Shown one piece after another: positions 1 to 9,202 of a stretch of DNA of 24,668 nt. The position numbers and the translations under genes are program-made. Origin of the DNA: Baffinella frigidus (Eukaryota > Cryptophyceae > Cryptomonadales > Baffinellaceae). The notes beneath the pieces are model-generated. The model did not search any database. It saw only the letters and a list, made by a program, of their open reading frames with translations, and was not told the DNA's origin. Position 1 is the first letter of the stretch. Each line of letters opens with the position of its first letter. The stretch covers positions 6,686 to 31,353 of the forward strand of contig MU647910.1 in assembly GCA_026770585.1 (NCBI GenBank), read 5' to 3'.

Positions 1-45
1 GGGGGGGGGGGTGAGTGATATCTGGGGGGTGGCGCGTGATTGTGA

Positions 46-147
46 GGGGCCTGAATGTGATCCGAAAGGAAGCATGGCTTCTCTGCAGAACCAGTTCCGG
101 TGTCCGCCTATGTTAGGAGCTCGAAGGACCTACAGGACCTAAAGGAT
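46..147 (+). repeat. Dispersed repeat R1, copy a
   Basis: This stretch of about 102 bases recurs in reverse complement at 10964-11065. Both copies hold, in order, a GGCCTGAATGTGATCCG segment, GAAGCATGGC, CTGCAG, TCCGGTGTCCGCCTATGTT, a GAGCTCGAAG segment and a final CCTAAAGGAT. A more degraded relative lies at 1494-1591. No terminal inverted repeats or coding potential are visible. It is probably a fragment of a larger dispersed element whose ends lie elsewhere. Confidence 0.75.
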
Positions 148-952
148 GAGGAGAGGGAGTTGAGACGGCATGTAAGAGTAAAGATTTGTGCAGTCGTTTG
201 GGCCTAATTTGCGATCGTCGAAGCGCGCGCGAGTTAATTAGCGATCGCCGCTGTAACTAATTTCGTTTCGCGGCTCGAAATAGTAAGGGGTGCCGCTCCA
301 CTGAAGGAGGTGGCGCCGCTTTAATAAATTTAATTAATTAACTTTAATTGATTAACTAGGGGAGTGAGTTGTGCCGCGTCGAAGCAGGCTCGTGTTGAGG
401 AACCCCCAATCTGGGGGGGCGGGGGAGAGAGAGGGGGGAGGGTGAAACTTAAGGACTAAAAGTCACTTATAATGTTGAGAGGTTCCGGGGGGTGAGTGAC
501 GGTTTGTACGAGTAAAGATGTTTGCAATCGTTTGGGTGCGTCTTGCTGCGCGTGGCGGACAGTACAGAGAGAGAACGTGCGTTTATTTCGGATCGAGACC
601 AAGATGGAAACCATGTATTCCCTTCCATGGAGGCCTTGTAAGACAAGGACTTAAACGCCAAAACACTCAGCCTGCGCTGAAGGGGTTACTCACACATGGA
701 CACGAATACTCAAGAATGGAGTAACCACATAGCGAGCTACGAAGGGATTTTCGGCCCAAATCGGGCCGAATTTCCGTTACCTTGTCCGTAAGAACCCCCC
801 CATGTCCCTTCGGGCTGCCCACCGTAGGGTCGTAGGTCTGATCGCTTAAGGGCTATTTGAAATCCCTCTGTGTGGTGGGAACGATGCAGCATGGAAATGA
901 GGTGCAGGGATGCATCAAGGGAAGGGCCTTGGATCCATCTTCTGGACTCTGG
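148..952. other. Gene-free stretch with short palindromes
   Basis: No supported gene. The stretch 300-360 is AT-rich (TTAATTAATTAA type) and lies next to a segment with repeated GCGATCG. A short hairpin, TTCGGCCC/GGGCCGAA, sits at 750-770. The short open frames at 467-661, 518-724 and 737-1009 have no recognisable motif. The last one runs into a MITE end and reads its TIR as SYERGTPV. I treat them all as chance frames. Confidence 0.5.
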
Positions 953-1072
953 TACAGGGGTACCTCGCTCATAAGAAACTGTGCCCCCCCTAGGACCACC
1001 ATAGGGCACTAGGCATAGTCCTACTGTAGGGTCCTCGGGGGGGTTGGTTTCTTATGAGCGAGGTACCCCTGT
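953..1072. mobile_element. Foldback MITE (CAGGGGTACC family), copy A
   Basis: A non-coding element of about 120 bp that is almost a full palindrome. It begins TACAGGGGTACCTCGCTCAT, continues AAGAAAC, has a C-rich then G-rich CCTAGGACC-type core, and ends with the reverse complement (GTTTCTTATGAGCGAGGTAC then CCCCTG). The left end is preceded by TA; the right flank is TCC, so this copy has lost an obvious TA duplication. There is no transposase, so it would depend on one encoded elsewhere. The core orientation is the one with CTACTGTAGGGTCCT near the right end. Confidence 0.88.
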
Positions 1073-1134
1073 CCATGTGAGCATCGGGAGCAAACGGCTC
1101 CAAGAACCGCAATGGCTCCAGCGATTTTGCGGCG

Positions 1135-1253
1135 TACAGGGGTACCTCGCTCATAAGAAACCAACCACCCCTAGGACCCTACAGTAGGACCATGCCGAGG
1201 GCCCTAGGGTGGCCCTAGGGGGGGGGCAGTTTCTTATGAGTGAGGTACCTCTG
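1135..1253. mobile_element. Foldback MITE (CAGGGGTACC family), copy B
   Basis: Same ends as the copy at 953-1072, only 62 bp away, with the core in the opposite orientation (CCTACAGTAGGACC near the left end). The right TIR has point changes (TGAGTGAGGTACCTCTG) and no TA follows it, so this copy looks older. The two adjacent copies could pair with each other as well as fold singly. Confidence 0.85.
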
Positions 1254-1279
1254 CGCATGTACCTTGAGCTCTACATGCA

Positions 1280-1442
1280 ATACCAAAACTCCGAGGAACA
1301 TTTTGCTATATACCCCTCAAGTGGCGAAGAGGCTCATACGCCCTACCGTAGGGCCTTAGGACCTGACTAGGACCTTTTGGTGGTCAAATTTGACCAGCTC
1401 GCCACTTGAGGGATACCAAAACTCCGAGAAGCGTTTTGGTAT
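1280..1442. mobile_element. Foldback element X, uninterrupted copy, with flanking hairpin repeats
   Basis: The core at 1316-1410 has terminal inverted repeats CTCAAGTGGCGA / TCGCCACTTGAG, a central CCCTACCGTAGGG and a subterminal palindrome GGTCAAATTTGACC. It is flanked on both sides by copies of a 30-bp sequence starting ATACCAAAACTCCGAG (1280-1309 and 1413-1442). The right copy can itself form a hairpin (ATACCAAAAC ... GTTTTGGTAT). A second copy of the core, with another MITE inserted in it, lies at 19690-19960. Confidence 0.75.
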
Positions 1443-1493
1443 TGCAGCCGACACAGAGCGTGACCTTTATCGACCTTTATCACTCAGTTCCCA

Positions 1494-1591
1494 AGATCCG
1501 AAAGCAAAAATGCTTTCGCTGCAGTCTTTTCTACGGAAGGGCGTGTCGTTGGGCTATGTTGGGAGCATTTAAAACCTAAAGGACCTAAAGG
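1494..1591 (+). repeat. Dispersed repeat R1, degraded copy
   Basis: Shares GATCCGAAAG, an ATGCTTTC-CTGCAG segment, TATGTTGGGAGC and CCTAAAGGACCTAAAGG with the copies at 46-147 and 10964-11065, in the same order and similar spacing. Several internal changes make it clearly more diverged. Confidence 0.6.
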
Positions 1592-1609
1592 GTTGCTGGC
1601 AGTATCCCG

Positions 1610-1801
1610 TACAGGGGTATCTGGGCTGTAAGAACACGGGTGCTCCGACATCGGTCGGTGTCTGTTTTCTTAAATTAGAACCAGAGGGTTGACTAAATCT
1701 TGTGTTTAGTCAACCCTCTGGTACTAAATTAAAAAAACGGGGGGCTCAAATCCGGTCTGTGTTCTTAAGTTCTGGTTTCTTATAGCCCACATACCCCTGT
1801 A
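1610..1801. mobile_element. Foldback MITE, second subfamily, with central 17-bp perfect hairpin
   Basis: An element of about 192 bp. The left end is TACAGGGGTATCTGGGCTGT then AAGAAC; the right end is GTTTCTTATAGCCCACATAC then CCCTGTA. It shares the CAGGGGTA tip and the AAGAAC motif with the 120-bp family, but the TIR interior is different. In the middle is a perfect 17-bp stem at 1681-1697 and 1705-1721 with a 7-base loop, extended imperfectly by AT-rich arms. TA flanks both tips, which fits a TA target duplication. No coding capacity. Confidence 0.8.
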
Positions 1802-1835
1802 CGCGGCTAGTAGTCTCCACGCTCCTACCTAGGCC

Positions 1836-1956
1836 TACAGGGGTACCTCGCTCATAAGAAAGTGCTTCCCCCTAGGACCCTACAGTAGGACTATGCCTAG
1901 GGCCCCACGGTGGTCCTGGGGGGGGGGCACTTTCTTATGAGCGAGGTACCCCTGTA
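1836..1956. mobile_element. Foldback MITE (CAGGGGTACC family), copy D
   Basis: A 121-bp copy with well-preserved TIRs and TA at both tips. The core is CTAGGACCCTACAGTAGGAC with a G-run before the right TIR. It lies 35 bp from the second-subfamily MITE at 1610-1801 and about 30 bp before the first heptamer array. Confidence 0.88.
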
Positions 1957-1989
1957 TCCGTAGGTGCTTACGACCGCTTTCGGGTGCAA

Positions 1990-2271
1990 GGTATAGGGCT
2001 TAGGGAGTTTAGGGTTCAGGGCACAGGGGATAAGGAATAGGGCTGAGGATTTAGGATAGCGTTTAGGGTTTAGGGTTTAGGGTTTAGGGTTTAGGGTTCA
2101 GGGTATAGGGTTTAGGGTTTAGGGTTTAGGGTTTAGGGTTTAGGGTTTAGGGTTTAGGGTTAAGGGTTTAGGGTGTAGGGTGTAGGGTGTAGGATGTAGG
2201 ATGTAGGGTTTAGGGTGAGGGTTTGAGTTTCAGGGCTTAGGGTTTGGGGTTTAGGGGTTAGGATTTGAGGT

Positions 2272-2352
<81 letters not shown>

Positions 2353-5300
2353 GGTTTTGGCTTGAGGATTCAGGGTTGAGGGTTCAGGGTTCAGGGTGCC
2401 AGGTTCAGGGTGTACGGTTTGGGAATTGGGTTTAGGGATCTGGGTGAAAGGTTTCTGTTTTAGAATTTGGGATTTAGGATATAAGGTTTAAAGTTTAGGG
2501 TTGAGGGTTTCAGGGTTCAGGGTTCAGGGGTGAGGGGTTGAGAGGTTGAGAGTTAAGGGTTTGGATTTGAGGATTTAGGAATTAAATTGTGAGGTTGTTT
2601 AAGATTTCGGGTTTAGGGTTTAGGATTTAGGGTTTAGGGTTTAGGGTTCAAAGTTTAGGGTTTGGGTTGAGGGTCTAGGGTTTGGGGTTTAGGTTTAGGC
2701 TTTAGGGTTTAGGGTTTAGGTTTCAGGGTTTAGGGTTTAGGGTTTAGGGTTCCGGGGTTGGGTTTTAGGGTTTAGGGTTTATGGTTTAGTGTTTAGGGTT
2801 TAGGGTTTAGGGTTAAGGGTTTGGGTTTAGGGTTTAGTGTTTGGTGTTAGGGTTTGTGTTGAGGGTTTAGGGTTTAGGGTTGGGGTTTTGGGTTTGGTTC
2901 AGTGTGTCAGGTGTAGGTTTTTGGGGTGGGGTTTGGGATTTAGGGTGTCCTCCTGCCGGTTTAATAGGAATATAATCCCTTTCATACATCATTTCTGGCC
3001 TGTAGTAAAGATGTCACTATTTTGTTGAAGCTCGATTTGTTTTGACAGAATCTGGAGCTGACGGTCAAATCTCGAGGATCTGCGCTTTCACATTTGAAAA
3101 CGGACAAAAATTAGGGGTGAAATTGAGCAGAATACCCGAAATATAGAAGGACACTTATTTTTCAAGTCGGCCAGAGGAAAGGGTTTAGGGTTTAGGATTT
3201 TGAGTTTCAGGTTTCGTGTTTAGGTTTCAGGGTTTATGGTTTTTGGTTTATGGTTGAGGGTTTAGAGTTTGGAGTTTAGGGTTGAAGGGTTTAGGTTTTA
3301 GGGTTTAGGGTTTAGGGTTTAGGATTGAGGGTGTGGGGTTTAGGGTTTAGGGTTTGGGGTTTGGGTTTGGGGTTTAGGGTTTAGGGTAAAGGGTTTAGGG
3401 TTTAGGGTTCAGGGTTTAGGGTTGGGTACAGTGTGTAAGCTTTGGTCTTCAAAATTGTTGGTTTAAGATTTGGGTTTCAGGGTTCAGGGTTTAGGGTTTA
3501 GGGTTTACGGTTTAGGGTTTAGGGTTTTGGGTTTCTGGTTTAGGGTTGAGGGTTTCGTGCTTCGTGTTTAGAGTTTAGGATTTCGTGTTTAGGGTTTCTG
3601 GTTTCTGGTTTCTGTTTTAGGATTGAGGTTTTAAGGTTTAGAGTTTACGTTTTAGGGTTCAGGGTTCAGGGTTCATGATTGTGGGTGCAGGGTTTGGGGC
3701 TCAGGGTGTAGGGTTGAGGGGTGAGGGTTCAGGGATTAAGGTTTGGGGGTTGGGTTTAGCGTTTTGGGTGAAGGGTTGAGGGTTGAGGGTTGAGAGTTTA
3801 GGGTTCAGGGTTCAGGGTTCAGGGTGTAAGGTGTAGATTTTAGGGGTTAAGGTTTAGGATTCAGGGTTTAGGGTTTGGGATGTAGGGTTTGAGGTTTCAT
3901 TGTAAGGATTCAGAGCTCAGGGATCAAGGTTTAGGGTTTATGGGTTAGGGTTTAGGGCTTAGGGCTTAGGGCTTAGGGTTCAGGGTTTAGGTTTAAGGGT
4001 TCACGGTCTAGGGTTGATTGTTTAGGGCTAATAATTGAGGGTTTATGGTTTACTCTTGTCGGTTTGGGGTTCAGGGTTTAGGGTTTGGAGTTTAGGGTTT
4101 AGTGACTGGTTTAGGGTCAAGGGTTTGGTTTTCAGGGTCTAGGGTTTAGGCGTTAGGCCTTGATTTTTAGAGTTTAGGGTTTAGGTTTTGGGGTTACAGG
4201 TTTAGGGATGATGGATTGCGGTTGCTGGTTTACGGTTTAGGGTTCTGGGCATCAGGGTCCCGGGTTTATGGTTTATGGTTTATGGTTTATGGTTTATGGT
4301 TTATGGTTTATGGGTTATGTTTTATCGTTTATGGTTTATGGTTTATGGTTTATAATTTAGGGTTTAGAGTTTAGGACTTCGGGTTCAGGATTTAGGGTCA
4401 AGGGTATAGGGTTTGGGGTTCATGGTTTATGGGTTATGGCTTCTGGTGGTGGGTTTAGATTTTAGAGTGCAGGGTTCAGGGTTCAGGGTTTGGTGTCTAG
4501 GGTTTAGTGTTCAGGGTACAGGGCTTAGGGTTGAGGGTTCAGGGTTAAGGGTTGAGGGTTGAGGGTTGAGGGTTTGGGGATAAGTATTTAGGGTTTATGG
4601 TTTAGAGCTCAGGATTTAGGGCTAAGGTTCAGGGTGTAGGGTCAACTTTTAGGGTTGAGTGTTCAGGGTTTGGGGTTTAAGGTTTAGGTTTTAAGGGTTA
4701 AGGGTTTGGGTTTAGGGTTTAGGGGTTAGGGGTTAGGGTTTCGGGGTTTGTGTTTAGTATTTAGGGTGAAGGTCGAAGGGTCAAGGATTTAGGGTTCAGC
4801 AGTTAGGGTCTATGGTTGAGGGTTGAGGGTTTATGTTTTATGGTTTAGGGTTTAGGGTTTATGGGTCAGGGTTTAGGTTAGACGGTTGATGGTTCAGGGT
4901 TTAGAGTTTAGGGTTGAGGGTTGAGGGTTTAGAGTTGAAGATTTAGGGTTTGGAGTACATGGTTCATGAATGACGGTTTTGGGTTGAGAATTTATGGTTT
5001 GGGGTTGAGGGTTTATAATGGTGTATGTTGTATGGTGTATGTTGTATGGTTTAGGGTTGAGGGTTTAGGTTTTAGGTTCGAGTTTTAGGTTTTGGGTTGT
5101 CGGTTTTAGGGTTGAGGTTTTAGATTTCAGGTTGCAGGTTGCAGGGTTAAGGGTTTCGGGTTCAAGGTTTAGGGTTTAGGGTTTAGGTTGTAGGGTTTAG
5201 GATTTAGGTCTTAGGGTTTAGGGTTCAGTGTTTAGTGTCTAGGGTTTAGGGTTTAGGGTTTAGGGTTTAGGGTTTAGGGAGAGCTTAGGGTTTAGGGTTT

Positions 5301-6142
5301 AGGGATCAGGGTAGAGAGTTTAGGGTTCATGGTTCATGGTTCATGGTTTTGGGTTTAGGGCCTAGGGTTTAGGGTATAGGGTTTAGGGTTTAGGGTTTAG
5401 GGTTTAGGTTTAGGGTTTAGGGTTTAGGGTTTAGGGCTTAGGGTTGTTAGGGCGTAAGGTTGACAGGTTCTTGTTAAGGGATTTGAGTTCTTGTTTAGGT
5501 TTTTAGGTGTGGGGTTTGGGGTTTCAGGTTTCGGGTTTCGCTTTTCGCTTTTCGGGTTGAGGATTCATGAGGGTTTAGGGTAGTTAAGGGTTCAGGATAT
5601 TTGTTGTTTCGGGGTTCAGGATTTTTGCTTGAGGGTTTAATTCTTGGGGTTTGGTGTTCAGTGTTTAGGGATTAGGGTTAGCCTTTAGGGTGTTTCAGAG
5701 TTCAGAGCTTAGGGCTTGGGGTTTAGGGTTTAGGGTTCAGGGTTTAGGGTTTAGGGTTAGCCTTTAGGATGTTTAGGGTTTAGGGTTTAGGGTTCAGGGT
5801 TCAGGGCTTAGGGCTCAGGGCTTAGGGCTTAGGGCTTAGGGTTTAGGGTTTAGGGTGTAGGGTTTGTGGTTTAGGGTTTAGTGCTTAGGGCTTAGGGTTT
5901 AGGATTTAGGGTTGAGGGTTGAGGGTGTAGGGTGTAGGGTTTGTGGTTTGGAGTTCTGGGTTTCAAGTGTTTGGCGTTGAAGGTTTAGGGTTTAGGATTT
6001 AGGTTTTAGGTTTCAGGATTTCAGGGTTTAAGCGTTTAGGGTTTAGGGTTTAGGTTTTAGGGGTTAGGTTTTAAGGTTTAGGGTCAGGGTTTCGGGATTA
6101 GGGCTGAGATTTCACGGTTCATGGTTTATGTTTAAGGGTTTA
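1990..6142 (+). repeat. Degenerate telomere-type heptamer block 1
   Basis: About 4.1 kb built of TTTAGGG and one-to-three-base variants (TTCAGGG, TTGAGGG, TTTCGGG, TGTAGGG, TTTATGG), with G always on the + strand. Runs of perfect TTTAGGG are short. Locally amplified variants include twelve TTGAGGG units (2271-2354) and seven TTTATGG units (4265-4313). One non-repetitive insert lies at 2947-3178. Open frames here only read the repeat as peptides. It is interstitial as seen here, because unique DNA lies on both sides. Confidence 0.95.
2947..3178. other. Non-repetitive insert inside heptamer block 1
   Basis: About 230 bases of ordinary-composition DNA that breaks the G-rich array abruptly on both sides. 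I see no terminal repeats, no long open frame and no RNA fold. It may be captured filler DNA, or original sequence that the array grew around. Confidence 0.6.
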
Positions 6143-7058
6143 GATCAATTTGCTGTAGGGTCCTACTGGGAAGTAGAGAAAATCTCTCGTTGATAGTATC
6201 ATCGCGGCCGCCATGTATGCACCCCCGCCGAGGCTGTGTCTGAGCATTTTATGGTGCAAGATCGGAGGAAGCATTGTTTGATGCATAGCGGAACGGAGCC
6301 GTGTCAAGCTTTGGTGTAGGTTTGGGAGACACGTGGGAGCTTAGCGCCCGGGAAGTCGATAGGAGATGTGCATCAGCGGACACCTCTTCTGTAGCTGATC
6401 TAGCAGCCACAAACAAGGAAAGACTGAAATGCTTTATAAAAAGGTCTCCGGAGAAATTCCCCCCCTTAGCGCCCGGGAAGTTTGATAGTGATTGGATCTG
6501 GTTTTAGATTCGTAAAGTGGCTCGTTCTGGTACAAATAATAAAACTAACGGGGCTGCATCTAAAATCAGATCCAGGTACTCTGAAGTTGAGAGGGGTAAT
6601 ACTGCCTCAGCGGACACCTCTTCAGGTGATTTAGCAGCCACGAACAAGGAAAGACCCAACATGCTTTATAAAAAGGAGGAACTCTCCTCCCCGTGCCCAC
6701 GCGCCCGCCATCCGAATTTCGTGCTGCATGGTCACCCAAACAGGGTGAAGCCCAGGGAAAGGGGTCTGTGCTGGGAGGACGAGCTTCAGCGCGATTTCCC
6801 GATGAGCTCGACAGCATGTGGGGGTCGATGTTTGGATCCAGCCATTCATTCACTTGATTGCACGCACCACAAATAACTCCAGATAGCCACACCACCAACC
6901 CACAACTCGCGCGCACGGTCCGCACGCACGGTCCTCACGTCTCGCCCCATTCCGACCTTCAATGCGACACACCGGCCTCTCGCTCACCCCCAACGCACAC
7001 CCTCACCGCACACCCACCACTGCGCACTGCCACCACTGCCTAGATGGTGCGCCAGTGA
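6143..7058. repeat. Segmental duplication, copy 1: flank downstream of the Ser/Arg-rich gene
   Basis: From GATCAAT at about 6145 this matches the stretch from about 21391: CTGTAGGGTCCT, GCGGCCGCCATGTATGCACC (the other copy lacks a few bases), CCGAGGCTGTG, AAGATCGGAGGAAGC, the CCCAAACAGGGTGAAGCCCA segment and GATTTCCCGATGA. It also shares the CACGTCTCGCCCCATTC segment near the gene's 3' end. Copy 1 carries about 390 bases at 6290-6682 that copy 2 lacks, including a direct repeat (6374-6444 and 6608-6676). Short frames on both strands have no recognisable domain; part of this may be 3' untranslated sequence. Confidence 0.8.
6374..6676 (+). repeat. Diverged direct repeat inside duplication copy 1
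   Basis: A unit of about 70 bases occurs at 6374-6444 and 6608-6676. Both start CAGCGGACACCTCTTC and end with an AACAAGGAAAGAC segment and GCTTTATAAAAAGG. GCGCCCGGGAAGT is also repeated near 6343 and 6469. The TTTATAAAA in each unit resembles a TATA box, but I see nothing that shows it is used. Confidence 0.7.
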
Positions 7059-7385
7059 CTACTCACTCCCCCTTCTGGGTGCGGGCGTGCCTCGTGCAGT
7101 TACCGGACGTTGCGAAGGTCTCGCTGCTGCCGTAGGGGCGGTCCCCGGTGTGGGTGCGGAGGAACGCCGGAAGAGGGTCGAGAGCCTTGAAACGGTGGCG
7201 GTGCTGGTGCTGCTCTCGCTTCTCGTGCCGCGCCGGAAGGTGTCGTCTGGTCGGGATGAGGAGGAACGCCTGAAGAGGGACGACAGCCTTGAAATGGTGA
7301 CGCTGCTCGCGCTGCTCTCGCTGCCCGCGCGGCGGGGGTTCGGCGGAATCTTCAGGAACCACGACACGAAGTCGCTGCTGTCCAT
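7059..7385 (-). CDS. Ser/Arg-rich protein of the DFVSWFLKIPPNPRR family, short copy
   Basis: A 108-residue protein of unknown function. I place the start at the ATG at 7385 because it aligns with the ATG of the longer relative at 22820; the frame stays open further upstream but has no ATG there. Residues 5-19 carry the shared block DFVSWFLKIPPNPRR. After this come two copies of a Ser-rich repeat ending SRLSxLFRRSS (about residues 22-42 and 56-76), then a Pro/Ala/Arg tail. It is strongly basic, with many Ser next to Arg, as in disordered or phosphorylated proteins. No signal peptide or membrane segment is evident. It is less than half the length of the relative and lacks that copy's acidic repeats, so it may be truncated, or further exons may be unseen: GTAACT inside codons near its end could be a splice donor. 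The + strand frame here also looks open, but the conserved amino-acid pattern is on the minus strand. Confidence 0.6.
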   Translation of the reverse strand: MDSSDFVSWFLKIPPNPRRAGSESSASSVTISRLSSLFRRSSSSRPDDTFRRGTRSESSTSTATVSRLSTLFRRSSAPTPGTAPTAAARPSQRPVTARGTPAPRRGSE

Positions 7386-8422
7386 GCTGTGTGGCTCGGT
7401 GGAAAGTTGCAAAAGGGAGGAGGATCGGTACGGTGAGTGAGCAACAGGATATCTGAAGAGGAAGTCTTATTTTTTGTGATGCAGCAAGAGGAAATCTGTA
7501 TTTTTTTCTGAAGCATCCACTGACCCCCCCGTGCCAAAAGAAAGAAGAGCAATAGAAGGACGGGATACAGGGGCAACACACAAGATCCGCGTGACACGTT
7601 CTCGAGGCTGTTCGAGGCCTCCGCATGGATGCTGATAAAAGAGGTGTGCCGATTACCAATCAGCGCAAATAATGACCCATAATCCGCGTGACCTTTTCGG
7701 CCCCGAGGGCCGAGGCTGTTCGACTCGAGGCTTCAACCGTTTTAGAGCCTCGTACGAGGCTCGTACCGGTATCATTTAGTACGAAGCTTCGTATGGATAT
7801 CCTCCAAGACCTGAGCAAAGTTCAAGACCTGAGCGAACACGAGCCAAGGATCAGCCAGGAGGGGCTTGTGGTAGAATTGGAGGCCGGCAAGGGACGTGGT
7901 TCTCCTTGTACCAGGATAGGAGGGCTGACGCGTGATCTGCTGGAGAGACGTGTTGTGTTCCTACAAGGAGACCCGCGTGACATGTGTGGTAAAATTAGTG
8001 GGACGTGGTCTGCTGACAAGCTTGATTGTAAAAAATTGTACCAAGAAAGCGATTAGATGGGCTACGAGCTCGTACAAGTAATAAGTTTTCAGTCAGCTGA
8101 CAGCCATCTATGCGAAGTCACCCGACGTGGGAGCGACCCTCGTCATGATATTCCTGATAAGGATACCCGGTAAGCTTTGGACAGAACATGGGAAAGTGGT
8201 CACATCCCCCTTGGACAGAATCACCTTCTCCCACATCATGGACACGTCACTGGTACGAGCTCGTACCACCTCGTACGAGGTGCGTGATCCTAATTTGGTC
8301 GCTTTTTAAATTCGGACCCCAACATAAAGTGGAGGCACGCCGTCGTAAGGGTCTTTCAAGGCGAGGCAAGCCACTGGAGGAGGTTTTTTTTACAATTCGG
8401 AGATTTTCGGATCAGAGTGCTC

Positions 8423-9202
8423 AGGCCACATGTTATGGTCGAATTATGGTCGATGAAAATTTGATTCTATCTGTTTTTACTACAGGTCACGCTTGTTTCC
8501 GGCTACTCGGTCACCAAATTCGAAATATCCTCGTACAAATCACAAATGTGTCCGACACGTTCTTTGACTGTTCTAGCGATCCGAAACCGGGTAATTCGCC
8601 CGGATTTTCAGTTGCCGATCGGCAAACTGATAATATGGGCCAAATTCTCCATGAAGCAGTCACCTGGTGATAATTTCATGAGAAAATCGTATGCTGACAA
8701 ACCGACAAAGGAGTGTTGGACACACATGTCACGTGGGGTTTCTCAGTCGGATGCAAGTGGCGCGGGTAGGGGCCATGGGTCCTCTCCTGGGGTCTCAGGG
8801 GGAAGTTTTACTCGCACCGTCGATCTGAATAGCTGAGAGGAACGCCCGCGGCGCGGCGCGTGTGATGCCGTGTCTAACTTTCACGGGGCCCCCTTCGGGC
8901 GCCCGTGGGTCCCGTGAGACCCGCGGAGCTCATGAGGGGATGCTTGCTTTGAAAATCAAGAAGAGGTTGAATAGATGGACTTCTGAAAGAGTCACGGTCT
9001 TGCATTTCGATTTCGATTTGAAACAGGAAATCGTGTTTCAAATCGAAATCGAAATCCATTTAAAACAGATTCCTGGTACGAATTTCTTGTTTTAAGAGCT
9101 CTCAAATACAATACTTGTTGCGCTAGAAGTGCAATTGTAGGGCTACAATCCTTTTAACTCGAAATTCTCAGGAAATATTTTTCCGACCATAACATGTGGC
9201 CT
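8423..9202. repeat. Pair of 19-bp inverted repeats 780 bp apart
   Basis: AGGCCACATGTTATGGTCG at 8423-8441 reappears as its exact reverse complement at 9184-9202. The interior contains the hairpin at 9004-9055 and no convincing gene. The arms could be ends of a non-autonomous element, but no target-site duplication is obvious. Confidence 0.6.
9004..9055. repeat. Perfect 22-bp hairpin
   Basis: The arm at 9004-9025 (ATTTCGATTTCGATTTGAAA plus two bases) pairs perfectly with 9034-9055, with an 8-base loop. The arm itself contains repeated ATTTCG. It is not followed by a T-run and lies in no clear transcript, so a regulatory role is not shown. It may be the centre of a foldback element. Confidence 0.8.

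Noticed and set aside
2837-3028. Open frames inside the heptamer arrays (also 19534-19776)
   Set aside because: They translate TTTAGGG variants into GLGFRVQG-like strings; such frames arise because the repeat lacks stops in some frames.
1990-6142. Functional chromosome end
   Set aside because: The repeats are too degenerate and are bounded by unique DNA on both sides; no terminal perfect tract is present.
7087-7440. Plus-strand frame opposite the short Ser/Arg-rich gene
   Set aside because: Both strands are open, but the minus strand has aligned ATGs in both duplicates, the conserved N-terminal block and an internal repeat that keeps its amino-acid pattern. The + frames look like shadows of this.
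7688-8670. Frames 7688-8056 and 8188-8670 as genes
   Set aside because: No recognisable domain, non-ATG or poorly placed starts, and the presence of palindromes within them.
9004-9055. Transcription terminators or riboswitches from the perfect hairpins
   Set aside because: The DNA is eukaryotic in character, the hairpins have no T-run and they do not stand at gene ends.
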